DNA of 64,000 bases from Ruminococcus sp. OA3. Its GTDB lineage: Bacteria; Bacillota; Clostridia; Lachnospirales; Lachnospiraceae. Below the pieces are notes generated by a model that was not told the DNA's origin, ran no database searches, and saw only the letters and a list, made by a program, of their open reading frames with translations. The DNA lies in the NCBI RefSeq assembly GCF_022440845.1, contig NZ_JAKNTO010000001.1, positions 3,596,001 to 3,660,000 on the forward strand, in the 5' to 3' direction. Shown in pieces: positions 33,309 to 41,023 of the stretch. The number at the start of each line of letters is the position of its first letter. Positions within the stretch are counted from its first letter, which is position 1. The position numbers and the translations under genes are program-made.

Positions 33309-34487
33309 TTAGTCATTTACATCACGACACCACAGATACTCCGGTATATCTGCAAGACTCATCTGCCCTTCTACATTTTGGTCTTCCATCCGATTTTTCG
33401 CTTCCTTCTCGGCTTTTCTTCGGTTTTCCTTGTAATCGTTATAGCTTTTCCTGTACTCGTAACTTTTCCCGAAGATATTGTATGCAGCTTTTACTACATT
33501 CGGCTCATACTGACGTATTTTTTCCAAGTCTTCGACAGCCTTGTAAGATATCGGACAACCGCAACATCCTGTTCTGGTCAGACCATACACTTCGTACGCA
33601 TCAGAATATTTAATGCCGTAAAAATCCTTATACCAGTCCTTATCTGCATCTGTGACGTAATACAATGGTCTAAGCCTGTGTTGACCGCTACTGGTTTCAG
33701 TAAAACACATTGATGTACTATCTTTACGGGGCACGGAACGCATACCGCCTTCATCTCTTCTTTCCCCAGTGATAATCATGTCATAATTTTTCTGTACCCT
33801 ATGAGCCACTTGTTTTTTACAATAATCACAGCACTTTGCGCTGATTTTAAAATCCGGTGGGTACTCACTGATAAAATCTCGCATATATTTTGATGAGTTG
33901 ATAACAAGCTGTATATTTGGTCTTGGCTCTCCGGCAGAATTGCAGCAGCACAGAAAATTGATTACGCTTTCGCACTTCGGATACCGCTCTTTTAACTCTT
34001 TGCGCTTTGCAGCTTTATCTTCTGCCTTTTCAAACTCGTCTGCAATCGACAGCGGGATTTCTTTTTTCTGCCATCCCTCAAGCCCAGCAGACATAATCTT
34101 TGAAACAAACGGAATCCCATATTTTCTGGATGCCTGTACGATATTCACTTTCGGTCTACATTCTTCGATTTCGATACTGTATTTTTCTGCAGTTGCCCTC
34201 ACATGGTCTTTTGTTGCCCTCATTTCTAATCCTGTGTTAAAAAATACATACTTTATTTTCGGTAAGCCAAAAAGTTCACGCGTACTCTCAACAAGATGCA
34301 CCATAATATCGCTATCGCTCCCACCAGAATACGAGCATATTGCATTCGGATGCTCTTTCAACCTCCTTGCAATGATTGACTGTATTGCCTGGAATTTACC
34401 CGGCGCGTCAAAGTCAGCGTATGCTGGACGTTCCGTATATACTCTCGAATGATATACTTCCTTGCTATTTTTCTTTGTCTGTTTCAT
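33309..34487 (-). CDS. Phosphoadenosine phosphosulfate reductase-like (PP-loop ATP pyrophosphatase) protein
   Basis: Protein of 392 residues. The PP-loop SYSGGSDSDIMVH marks an ATP pyrophosphatase/PAPS-reductase fold; FFNTGLEMRATKDHV is the next conserved element. Three cysteine groups, FLCCCN, KCCDYCKKQ and GCCGCPISY, could bind an Fe-S cluster, and RRDEGGMRS is the adenylate-binding type motif. Sulfate reduction is unlikely for a phage, so thiolation of DNA or RNA is an alternative. It sits in the early region. Confidence 0.8.
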   Translation of the reverse strand: MKQTKKNSKEVYHSRVYTERPAYADFDAPGKFQAIQSIIARRLKEHPNAICSYSGGSDSDIMVHLVESTRELFGLPKIKYVFFNTGLEMRATKDHVRATAEKYSIEIEECRPKVNIVQASRKYGIPFVSKIMSAGLEGWQKKEIPLSIADEFEKAEDKAAKRKELKERYPKCESVINFLCCCNSAGEPRPNIQLVINSSKYMRDFISEYPPDFKISAKCCDYCKKQVAHRVQKNYDMIITGERRDEGGMRSVPRKDSTSMCFTETSSGQHRLRPLYYVTDADKDWYKDFYGIKYSDAYEVYGLTRTGCCGCPISYKAVEDLEKIRQYEPNVVKAAYNIFGKSYEYRKSYNDYKENRRKAEKEAKNRMEDQNVEGQMSLADIPEYLWCRDVND

Positions 34488-34557
34488 TTTTCTCTAAGAA
34501 GCCCGGTATACCCTTACCCCTGCAGGAGGCTGGCTCCTTTCTGTTATTTTTTAATTA

Positions 34558-34992
34558 TTACGATTCCACCAGATAGCCCAGTGCTTCCCGCCAGCCTGAA
34601 CCACCCCAATACCGATTGTATTCCTCTGCTGTCAGCAATCCTTCCTCCCGCATCCGTTCAATCTGGCGGTTGACCTTTCTCTCAGCCTCTGCCCTAGCCT
34701 TATTGCCCTTGTTATGCTGCATGATCTGCTGTATTATCATGATCATTACGTCCATAGCCTCCGACCATGTGTTGTCAGGCATGTATACAAGTTGCTCGTT
34801 GTCGAAGGGGTTGGATGCTGACTCAATTGATTTTTCCAGCTTATTGAGGTTTTTGATTGCCTCTTCAAGTTCCTCCCTGTATTCCCCGATCTCTTCCAGG
34901 GTCTTTTCTCTCTGGTGTTTCTTGCTATACTTCTCGGAGATCAGGCGTATCTTATCGATCAGCGTAGGCTCCACATATTCAATCTCAATCAT
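34558..34992 (-). CDS. MazG-like nucleotide pyrophosphohydrolase
   Basis: Protein of 144 residues. LEEIGEYREELEEAIKNL provides the EExxE-type metal motif and SEAMDVMIMIIQQIMQ a matching E-x-x-D, the hallmark of all-alpha MazG-type enzymes that hydrolyse nucleotides. The start at 34992 is supported by GGAGGG; the upstream frame overlaps the HTH gene. A C-terminal SHOCT-like end (REEGLLTAEEYNRYW) is noticeable. Confidence 0.65.
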   Translation of the reverse strand: MIEIEYVEPTLIDKIRLISEKYSKKHQREKTLEEIGEYREELEEAIKNLNKLEKSIESASNPFDNEQLVYMPDNTWSEAMDVMIMIIQQIMQHNKGNKARAEAERKVNRQIERMREEGLLTAEEYNRYWGGSGWREALGYLVES

Positions 34993-35377
34993 CTTTCCCT
35001 CCGATCTGCTGTATGAGCTTCTGGTATTGGTTGGCTTTCTCCGCAGATTCTTTCTGCCTCTGTGACTGCCGCAGCCGTTCCCGCTCTTTCGCACAGGACA
35101 TAACCCGTATGTTAAAATCCCGGATCCCCTGATCCCATTTCTCCCAGAGGTCCTTCCAGTATGGCCGGGTAAGTTCGTCCCACTTCTCCCATTCCTCTTG
35201 TTTAATGGAGTTGTTTTTCGCCTCCATGGGCATCCGCCTGCGCAGCCTGCTGACTGTCGCTTCACAGACCCCAACGCTTGCTGCAATCTTCCGATTCGTA
35301 AATCCCTGTTCCACCATACGGCAGACCTGCTGTTTTATCTCCATGGATATCGGTTTTCCACTCGGCAAATGCCACAC
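34985..35377 (-). CDS. Helix-turn-helix DNA-binding protein
   Basis: Protein of about 130 residues; N-terminal HTH VCRMVEQGFTNRKIAASVGV followed by CEATVSRLRRRM, resembling resolvase or transposase-type HTH, then a long charged coiled coil. The start is GTG at 35377 or TTG 9 bases further in, where AGGGGG is better spaced. It overlaps the MazG-like gene by 8 bases. A phage regulator or small-terminase-like role is possible. Confidence 0.6.
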   Translation of the reverse strand: MWHLPSGKPISMEIKQQVCRMVEQGFTNRKIAASVGVCEATVSRLRRRMPMEAKNNSIKQEEWEKWDELTRPYWKDLWEKWDQGIRDFNIRVMSCAKERERLRQSQRQKESAEKANQYQKLIQQIGGKDD

Positions 35378-35380
35378 CCC

Positions 35381-36118
35381 CTATTTCCCCAACAACTGCC
35401 TCTCCAGCTCCGAGTAATCATACGCTCTTTGATGGAAGTTGTTGAATTTGTTGTTCCCCGGCTTCTTTTTGCTCTTGGTTGCATCCTCTGTGATCCACCT
35501 GCGGATTATGCCCGCATGGTTCGCATTTTTATACCGCCCGTTCTCCTCAATATAGCGGTCAAGCCTCTCCACGTACTCATCAATGACCGGCTTTCCAAAA
35601 TCATTAACAAGTTGATCAAACCCAACCGGTTCGATTTTGATGTGCTGGTGTGCCCCCATCCTTACCTTCTTTTCATTCTTATCATTCTTTTCCTTATTGT
35701 TTGTTTCTTTCGGTGTTCTTTCCGTGTTCTTCCGGTGTTCTTTTGCTGTTCTTTTCCCTGTTTTTTCTGCAACTTCCAGGATCGTCTCAAACCCCTGGTA
35801 TTTCTCGTAATTCAGGATTTTCAGGGTGGTTTTTTTCGTGTCACTGTTTTGGGCCAGCATTTCAACCTTTTCCAGTTCGTTTAAAAACTTTGTCAGCTTG
35901 GTGATCGACCACCCCCACCGCTCGGAAAGCTTCCGTTTGCTCGTAATAAAACTGCCCCTTTCCACGCTGATATAAGTACTGTCAAACAGAAATTCCTTGT
36001 CCATATGGTTTGCCAGCATGATCAGGTCAACCCAGGCCTGCCCCCTCGTAAACGGCTTGTCCTGCCAAAGGTCCGTCTCCATTACGCTCCGGTACAGTTT
36101 CACCCATCCTGCCGCCAT
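35381..36118 (-). CDS. Phage replication initiator / replisome organiser-like protein
   Basis: Protein of 245 residues. Residues 1-110 form a winged helix typical of phage replisome organisers (GWVKLYRSVMETDLWQDKP, RGSFITSKRKLSERWGWS). A basic, Lys-Asn-rich linker (ERTPKETNNKEKNDKNEKK) follows, then a C-terminal helical region. No helicase motif. It abuts the ERCC4 nuclease gene without a gap, in the replication block. Confidence 0.7.
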   Translation of the reverse strand: MAAGWVKLYRSVMETDLWQDKPFTRGQAWVDLIMLANHMDKEFLFDSTYISVERGSFITSKRKLSERWGWSITKLTKFLNELEKVEMLAQNSDTKKTTLKILNYEKYQGFETILEVAEKTGKRTAKEHRKNTERTPKETNNKEKNDKNEKKVRMGAHQHIKIEPVGFDQLVNDFGKPVIDEYVERLDRYIEENGRYKNANHAGIIRRWITEDATKSKKKPGNNKFNNFHQRAYDYSELERQLLGK

Positions 36119-36679
36119 TTAATCACCCGCTTCCTGGTTTCTCAGATATTCCTTCAGTTCCCGGTACAAGATGTTTTCTATCAGCTGCCCGCTGTATTTC
36201 CAGCACGCAAACTGGAAGACCATGTTGTAGCGTGCCCCCCACGCCAAAATGCTTGCCAGGAGAGACTTTGAGGGAAGCCGGCTGTCATAGGACCCGTTAA
36301 ATACCTGCGGCCACCCGACATCATTGCGGGTTTCCTTCGGGTCCGGATGTTCCGTAAGGAGGTATAGCCGCGCCTCCCTCTGGCGGGCCCGCTCAAACTC
36401 TTTCTCAAACCGCTTCCGCTGTGTCCCAAAGCACATGCAGAGTTCTTCGATATCCTGTTTGCGCTCTACCGAAACATGCGAAGAGAAGTCCAGGACGTCT
36501 CCGCCCGGAAGCGTACACTCACAGGAATAATCCCCAAATTCCAGCTTCTGCCGGCGGTATGGGAATTGGAACTGCCGGATGCGGTGGTAATACCGGGGGG
36601 TGGGCTGCTCCCGTGTATCCACGAGAACAACCATAGTCTTCATGATCTCATTGATCTCAAGTTCTGTGTAATTCCCCAT
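36119..36679 (-). CDS. ERCC4-type nuclease
   Basis: Protein of 186 residues. The XPF/ERCC4 nuclease signature is present: VLVDTREQP, LEFGDYSCE and SVERKQDIEEL (ERKxxxD-type). These enzymes cut branched DNA in recombination or replication. Short spacing from GGAGG to the ATG leaves the internal ATG (MKTMVVLVD) as an alternative start. Confidence 0.8.
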   Translation of the reverse strand: MGNYTELEINEIMKTMVVLVDTREQPTPRYYHRIRQFQFPYRRQKLEFGDYSCECTLPGGDVLDFSSHVSVERKQDIEELCMCFGTQRKRFEKEFERARQREARLYLLTEHPDPKETRNDVGWPQVFNGSYDSRLPSKSLLASILAWGARYNMVFQFACWKYSGQLIENILYRELKEYLRNQEAGD

Positions 36680-36688
36680 ATCCTCCCC

Positions 36689-37282
36689 CTAGTTAAACGG
36701 CAATTCTTCGCAGGCCCCGTCCGGGATGCTCATAAAACCATCGGGATCGGTTGCCGGCTGCCACTGCTGCCGCCCTGCTTTTAATGGCTTATCCTCCGGT
36801 ATTTGATACCGCCCTTCCCGGATGGCCGTGGTTTCCCGGAAGCTTTGGCACTTCGTGCTCCAGCCGGTCCCGTTCCCATTTGCTTTCTCATACGCTTCCC
36901 TTCCAAAAATCCCCCCTACCAAGCGGTGCCGCAGGTTATCGCAGAACGTGTCACCCCAGATCACCCGGAACCCCGGGTTGGACGCCTCAACCGCATCCAG
37001 GAACGTCTTAAGCCCACGGTTGGTCTTCCCTTCCGCATCCAGGACCAGCTGGTAAACCGTACAGGGCCATTTTTTATCCTCCCTGGTATTCTCAGAAAAC
37101 TCCTTTTGAAACTTGCCCTGGTATTCCCCCTCGGCAATATCCAGTGCAATCTGGAGCATGTCCTTTCCTTTTTTGCTCCTGGTCTCAATCACCTGGACAA
37201 TCCGGCACACATAGCCGCCGGCCGGCAAGGCTTCATACTCCCCATAGGGTTTGGTTGTCTCATAATCATTTGGTTTCTGCAT
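36689..37282 (-). CDS. DUF669-like single-strand-DNA-associated replication protein
   Basis: Protein of 197 residues beginning MQKPNDYETTKPYGEYEALP. The pattern GGYVCRIVQVIETRSKKGKDMLQIALDIAEGEYQGKF is that of DUF669 proteins, usually encoded with AAA ATPases and nucleases in phage recombination-replication blocks. GGAGG lies 9 bases before the ATG, which overlaps the ATPase gene by 17 bases. Confidence 0.7.
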   Translation of the reverse strand: MQKPNDYETTKPYGEYEALPAGGYVCRIVQVIETRSKKGKDMLQIALDIAEGEYQGKFQKEFSENTREDKKWPCTVYQLVLDAEGKTNRGLKTFLDAVEASNPGFRVIWGDTFCDNLRHRLVGGIFGREAYEKANGNGTGWSTKCQSFRETTAIREGRYQIPEDKPLKAGRQQWQPATDPDGFMSIPDGACEELPFN

Positions 37283-37916
37283 TCTGTAATTCCTCCATAT
37301 CGTAATAGTTTCGGATTGCCTGGTCCACCAGCCACAGGTCATTTGGGATTTTGACACTCTCGAACATTTCTTCCGGTGACTTGCTCACCGCCCCATCCAG
37401 CGCCTGCGTTACAAACAGGTAATCATCGCCCTCCTTCACGCTGCGCAGGACGATCGTAAACATGCCCTCGATGCAGACTTTTTCATCCAGCATCTTCCCT
37501 ATCGTTTTGGGCCGTACATCACCCGCCTCATTTTTATCCTCGTGCATGATAAAGTAGACAATCTTGTCGCCCGGCAGCTTGTTGATGGTGAACTGGATCA
37601 GGTTCCAGTAGTAATCGCCCAGGTCATTATAGAGGCTAAACACCCCATTCCCGCCCCCCGTATTTGCATGGCACCTCATAAAATGGTTTGTGATCAGGTA
37701 CCCCGCGTCATCAATGACGATGGATTTTGCCCTGGACGCCAACAGGCATTTCATGACCTGCTGATAATCATCGGTAAACCACCCGTCAATCTGCCCCCGA
37801 AACGGCAATGGTTTGTTTAATACGCGGATCAGGTTAACGTCTTTTCCCACACAGCTTTTCATACTCCGGCTTTTTCCCGTCCCGGAGCGCCCGATAATTA
37901 ATACTGGTATCGCCAT
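37266..37916 (-). CDS. AAA-type phage nucleotide-binding protein
   Basis: Protein of 216 residues with Walker A GRSGTGKSRSM at the start, Walker B SIVIDDAGYLI and sensor-type FIMHEDKNE. It belongs to the phage AAA_24-type ATPases of single-strand annealing/replication blocks. It overlaps its neighbours by 3 and 17 bases. Confidence 0.8.
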   Translation of the reverse strand: MAIPVLIIGRSGTGKSRSMKSCVGKDVNLIRVLNKPLPFRGQIDGWFTDDYQQVMKCLLASRAKSIVIDDAGYLITNHFMRCHANTGGGNGVFSLYNDLGDYYWNLIQFTINKLPGDKIVYFIMHEDKNEAGDVRPKTIGKMLDEKVCIEGMFTIVLRSVKEGDDYLFVTQALDGAVSKSPEEMFESVKIPNDLWLVDQAIRNYYDMEELQNAETK

Positions 37917-38080
37917 CAGCTCTCCTCCTTCATGATCTGGTTGATTGCCTGGATCCCCCTTAAATAATTCAATATGTTTCTGGACGTGTAGTTTTCATAG
38001 ATGGGATCCTTGTCAACATAGCATAGCGCCGTGTCCAAAAGCGCCAACAGGCGTTCTCTCCGCTGCTCCATATCATTCAT
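37916..38080 (-). CDS. Small early protein, 54 residues
   Basis: Starts MNDMEQRRERLLALLDTALC and is predicted to be helical (NYTSRNILNYLRGIQAINQIM). AAGGAG lies 9 bases before the ATG; the stop overlaps the ATPase start as TGATG. No family recognised. Confidence 0.6.
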   Translation of the reverse strand: MNDMEQRRERLLALLDTALCYVDKDPIYENYTSRNILNYLRGIQAINQIMKEES

Positions 38081-38301
38081 CCTGTGTGCTCCTTTCTAAT
38101 CGATTTGATATAATCCGACAGACAGTCGTCGCAAATGATAAGACCATTTAATTTTGTTTTAAAATCCCCATCATGCCAATCATCACACTCGTAGATGTAA
38201 CCATGACACCAGTCACACTCTATGTGAGGTCGTTCTGCCAGTTCTTCTTGCCGCTCTGCTTCTTTCTCCGCATCCAGCGCAGGGTTATCCGAATAGAACA
38301 T
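38077..38301 (-). CDS. Small zinc-finger-like protein
   Basis: Protein of 74 residues with IECDWCHGYIYEC and LIICDDCLSDYI, a CxxC...CxxC pair as in treble-clef fingers. It overlaps the following small gene by 4 bases. Early-region protein of unknown role. Confidence 0.65.
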   Translation of the reverse strand: MFYSDNPALDAEKEAERQEELAERPHIECDWCHGYIYECDDWHDGDFKTKLNGLIICDDCLSDYIKSIRKEHTG

Positions 38302-38342
38302 TGCATTTTCCTCCCCGAATTGTTATAATTTAATTGATATTT

Positions 38343-38582
38343 TTATTTCTGAGTCCCCAAGCTTTGGTCGGTGCGGGGACTCTTTTCTTCGCATCTTCGG
38401 TAGTCAATTGTGTATCCATATTTCAGCGCAAATTTCATTTTTTTGTCGTATTTAATCACACCGCTGATCGCCCCTAAGGTTATATATGGATTATCCTCTT
38501 TATGATCCAGCTCCTCTTGTACGCAAGCGATAACGTTTTTCAACACTTCGTTTTCCAACTTCAGCTGTTCCATTTTTGTCAT
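38343..38582 (-). CDS. Small early protein, 79 residues
   Basis: Starts MTKMEQLKLENEVLKNVIAC, a coiled-coil-like segment, then a beta-type stretch (YITLGAISGVIKYDKKMKF). GAGGAGG lies 7 bases before the ATG. The upstream membrane-protein gene overlaps it by 83 bases in another frame. No family recognised. Confidence 0.6.
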   Translation of the reverse strand: MTKMEQLKLENEVLKNVIACVQEELDHKEDNPYITLGAISGVIKYDKKMKFALKYGYTIDYRRCEEKSPRTDQSLGTQK

Positions 38583-38739
38583 GATGCAGCCTCCTCTCTT
38601 CAATTTGTATCCACACCGCCGCGATAGCCAGCCCCAGCCCTATGCAGCAGATCAGCCGCTCGGGGATCGTGTGGTACCAGCCGGTCAAATCCGCTGCTAT
38701 GTACGCCAGTGCCGCGGATGTGATAAGTTTTTGTAACAT
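38500..38739 (-). CDS. Small membrane protein of the early region
   Basis: Protein of 79 residues starting MLQKLITSAALAYIAADL. Two hydrophobic segments (near 5-20 and 28-46) are followed by a charged tail that is read in the frame overlapping the next gene. AAAGGAG lies 7 bases before the ATG. A long out-of-frame overlap at the 3' end makes the last third questionable. Confidence 0.5.
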   Translation of the reverse strand: MLQKLITSAALAYIAADLTGWYHTIPERLICCIGLGLAIAAVWIQIEERRLHHDKNGTAEVGKRSVEKRYRLRTRGAGS

Positions 38740-38741
38740 CT

Positions 38742-38954
38742 TCAATCTCCTTTCAACTCCTGAACGTTAAATGGATCTGTTACATCTTTCCCCTCGTACT
38801 TTTCCAGAAACTTTTCGACCGCTACTTTTCGGTATTTAAAGCATCCAAGTTTTAACGCTGGCAGTAACCCTGCTTTACGAAGATCATTCACTCTTCCAAC
38901 GTTGCACTTAAACAGCTTCGAGAGTTCTTCTGCTGTGTACAGAATATCATCCAT
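38742..38954 (-). CDS. Excisionase/MerR-type DNA-binding protein
   Basis: Protein of 70 residues: YTAEELSKLFKCNVGRVNDLRKAGLLPALKLG then a wing, KYRKVAVEKFLEKYEG. This is the DNA-binding fold of phage excisionases and Cro-like factors. It is the second gene of the early operon. It could promote excision or control the switch. Confidence 0.7.
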   Translation of the reverse strand: MDDILYTAEELSKLFKCNVGRVNDLRKAGLLPALKLGCFKYRKVAVEKFLEKYEGKDVTDPFNVQELKGD

Positions 38955-38957
38955 GTG

Positions 38958-39134
38958 TTACACCTCCTTGCCCTCTTTTTCTGAGTTGTCCTCTTTCTTC
39001 ATTCCATTATAAATACCAAGCATATAGATGAATGTGTCATGCTGACTTGCTTCATCTAAAAGTGGCGCTATAATTTTGATGTTTTCAAGAGGATCCTCTG
39101 TTAACAGTACTGTTATCTGCTTTTTGGTATCCAA
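38958..39134 (-). CDS. First early gene, 58-residue protein
   Basis: Reads MDTKKQITVLLTEDPLENIK at the start and has a TTG initiation codon with GGAGGTGAT five bases upstream. It is the first gene after the early promoter and its stop lies 3 bases from the excisionase start region. No family recognised; a Cro or antirepressor role is possible only by position. Confidence 0.6.
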   Translation of the reverse strand: MDTKKQITVLLTEDPLENIKIIAPLLDEASQHDTFIYMLGIYNGMKKEDNSEKEGKEV

Positions 39135-39168
39135 TTTTTATCACCTCCGTTATATTGATTATGTGATA

Positions 39169-39197
39169 ATTATATATCGCTAAGCATTGATTGTCAA
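39169..39197 (-). promoter_or_regulatory. Early lytic promoter
   Basis: On the minus strand TTGACA (complement of 39192-39197), a 17-base spacer and TATAAT (complement of 39169-39174): a perfect consensus promoter aimed at the early genes. Confidence 0.85.
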
Positions 39198-39213
39198 TAA
39201 GTTTTTTATTGAC
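39193..39213. promoter_or_regulatory. Lysogeny operator
   Basis: GTCAATAA-GTTTT-TTATTGAC, a perfect 8-bp inverted repeat with 5-base spacer. It overlaps the -35 boxes of both divergent promoters, so a bound repressor would block both or select between them. Confidence 0.7.
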
Positions 39214-39237
39214 TGAGTGATTTTTTTATGGTAATAT
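39209..39237 (+). promoter_or_regulatory. Repressor promoter
   Basis: TTGACT (39209-39214), 17-base spacer, TATAAT-like TAATAT (39232-39237), directed at the repressor gene. Confidence 0.7.
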
Positions 39238-39273
39238 TGATTTATACTTAAAAATAAAAAGGAGGTGAACACA

Positions 39274-39645
39274 ATGAATAAAAGAATAAAAGAAGTAAGA
39301 TTATCCAAGAACCTGACGCAAGAAAAATTTGCTAATATTATTAATTTAAAACAAAATACAATTGCATTAATAGAAAGTGGAAAAAGAAATCCTTCTGATA
39401 GAACAATTTCTGATATATGTCAAAAATTTGGAGTAAATGAAGTTTGGCTTCGCACAGGTGAAGGTGGAGAAGAAAATATGTTTACTAAAGTAGATGAAAA
39501 TGATAAATTTTCTTTGAATCTCGGAAAACTTAGTATTACTGAAAACCAAACCGCAAAAAATATGTTAAATGCAATTGCTGAAGCCTCTCCAGAGAAGCTA
39601 AAACATATAGAAGAATTCATGAAAGCTTGCCTTGGTATAAAATAG
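39274..39645 (+). CDS. Phage repressor (XRE/cI-like)
   Basis: Protein of 123 residues: XRE helix-turn-helix (RIKEVRLSKNLTQEKFANII, then KQNTIALIESGKRNPSDRTI), a linker WLRTGEGGEENMF typical of such repressors, and a helical C-terminus. There is no peptidase domain, so induction by RecA self-cleavage is not expected. The ATG at 39274 is preferred with AAGGAGG 8 bases upstream. The operator and promoter lie just ahead. Confidence 0.85.
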   Translation: MNKRIKEVRLSKNLTQEKFANIINLKQNTIALIESGKRNPSDRTISDICQKFGVNEVWLRTGEGGEENMFTKVDENDKFSLNLGKLSITENQTAKNMLNAIAEASPEKLKHIEEFMKACLGIK

Positions 39646-39655
39646 AAGAGCCAGC

Positions 39656-39772
39656 TTAATCGCCAGCTCTTACTATAACTTCAAGTATTAGATAAATCCG
39701 TCTTAACACAGCATTATCACTAGTTTGGTTTACCATTTCAATAATTTGCTTTTTGTACTCTTGATTACTCAT
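39656..39772 (-). CDS. Small protein, 38 residues, opposite the repressor
   Basis: Reads MSNQEYKKQIIEMVNQTSDN and ends LRRIYLILEVIVRAGD. GGAGG lies 7 bases before the ATG. Such very short proteins with a QEYKKQIIEMV start are often found next to repressors; function unknown. The stop is 10 bases from the repressor stop (convergent). Confidence 0.55.
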   Translation of the reverse strand: MSNQEYKKQIIEMVNQTSDNAVLRRIYLILEVIVRAGD

Positions 39773-39963
39773 TTGTATTCCTCCATATGTGGAATGCAAA
39801 AACCGAAACTCCTTATAATTATTATGATTGTATTGATAAGCAAATAGAACAAGGATTAATTGGATTAGAATTCTGTTTTTTGCTTCCGTATTTTTATAAT
39901 AAGAACACGTAATAAAATGCAAAAAACTACCTAATTAAATCATTTGTCCCCATACAGGGACAC

Positions 39964-40161
39964 TTATTTGTAATTTGATTCATATAGATCAGAAATTCGT
40001 ACATTCAATCCTTGGGCAATGGCTTCTAAAGTGTCTAAACGAGGTGATACCTTTCCATTTACAATCTTATTTATAGTAGATTTGGGAATTCCAGTCATAA
40101 TAGAAACTTGCCGAGTTGTTAAATTGTTTTTGTACATAATATCACCTAATAGAATCTTCAT
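39964..40161 (-). CDS. XRE-family regulator
   Basis: Protein of 65 residues: a compact XRE helix-turn-helix (LTTRQVSIMTGIPKSTINKIV, then SPRLDTLEAIAQGLNVRISDL). Start is MKILLGDIMYKNN. It is divergent from the exported-protein gene and convergent with nothing on its side. A second lysogeny regulator or antitoxin-like role is possible. Confidence 0.7.
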   Translation of the reverse strand: MKILLGDIMYKNNLTTRQVSIMTGIPKSTINKIVNGKVSPRLDTLEAIAQGLNVRISDLYESNYK

Positions 40162-40238
40162 TATTTTATTTTAATGTGATGTAACTTATAATTCCACTGT
40201 AATAACAAATTAACCGCGATGGGCGATTAATAATAAAC

Positions 40239-40276
40239 CAAGACCACTGCCGGGCAGGGCAGAGGGGCTGGTCTTG
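40239..40276 (+). promoter_or_regulatory. Hairpin leader before the exported protein gene
   Basis: CAAGACCA (40239-40246) and TGGTCTTG (40269-40276) form a perfect 8-bp stem around a purine-rich loop (GGGCAGGGCAGAGGGG). The 22-base interval before the start of the exported protein holds AAGGA. It may modulate expression; no terminator T-run. Confidence 0.4.
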
Positions 40277-40298
40277 TACAATGAAAGAAGGATTGCAT

Positions 40299-40865
40299 AT
40301 GAAAAAGAAAATTTTAATCGGAATTAGTGCTTTTTTATTATTATCAATAGTAGCTATAACAGTTGGCATAATTTATGGTAAGTCCCAAGGATTAAGCATG
40401 GATGATATGATTGTAAAAAACACAGAATCTGATGAAGAAACTACTGCACAAGCAGATACACCTGTTTCCGGGATTTCTGATGAAGAAGCAATGGATTTTG
40501 CTATGGCAGAATTAAAAGAAAAGGTTAAAAATGCTAAGCCAAATACCTCAGATATGGTTGATAAAATTGCATTACAAGCACGTGATGATGCAAAATCTAT
40601 TGATGAGACAAAAACAAGCGAAGCTATTGCATATATTCATGATACATACCCTAATTATTTCACAGATAATGACGTCATGGAGAAAACAATGTATTATGGT
40701 TATTTACTAGACTATGCTTACGATGACAACGACTTGCGTTCTATTTTGGGTACAGACGCTTACCAGGTTGTTAAATATGTTTATCGTGGAGTTGAGACAG
40801 TAGAAGATACTGCTACGCAAGAAAATCTGAAACAAATTGAAAAAAGTTTAGATTCTATGCAATAA
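40299..40865 (+). CDS. Membrane-anchored exported protein of the lysogeny module
   Basis: Protein of 188 residues: N-terminal hydrophobic segment (ILIGISAFLLLSIVAITVGI) after MKKK, then a soluble acidic domain outside the membrane, with about six helices and no recognised family. There is no lipobox. AAGGA lies 6 bases upstream of the ATG. Because it is expressed alongside repressor and integrase in the lysogen, a superinfection-exclusion or host-altering function is plausible. Confidence 0.6.
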   Translation: MKKKILIGISAFLLLSIVAITVGIIYGKSQGLSMDDMIVKNTESDEETTAQADTPVSGISDEEAMDFAMAELKEKVKNAKPNTSDMVDKIALQARDDAKSIDETKTSEAIAYIHDTYPNYFTDNDVMEKTMYYGYLLDYAYDDNDLRSILGTDAYQVVKYVYRGVETVEDTATQENLKQIEKSLDSMQ

Positions 40866-40973
40866 AAAAACCGCCCCAGTGCTACCAACACCGGGACGAC
40901 AAGCAATACTATACAGGTCATGGAGACCGATATAATATATCCTAAACACATATATTGTACCATAAATCCTCCG

Positions 40974-40997
40974 CACCTGTATAGGTGTATTTTTTAT
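40974..40997 (+). terminator. Terminator between the exported protein and integrase genes
   Basis: CACCT-GTAT-AGGTG then TATTTTTTAT. It lies 108 bases after the exported-protein stop and just before the integrase ribosome site. Confidence 0.6.
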
Positions 40998-41023
40998 ACC
41001 CAAAAACAAAGGAGGATGATACT

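Noticed and set aside
39646-39665. Small inverted repeat (GAGC...GCTC) at the repressor end as terminator
   Set aside because: Stem is broken by a 2x2 mismatch and no T-run follows, so it was not listed as a feature.
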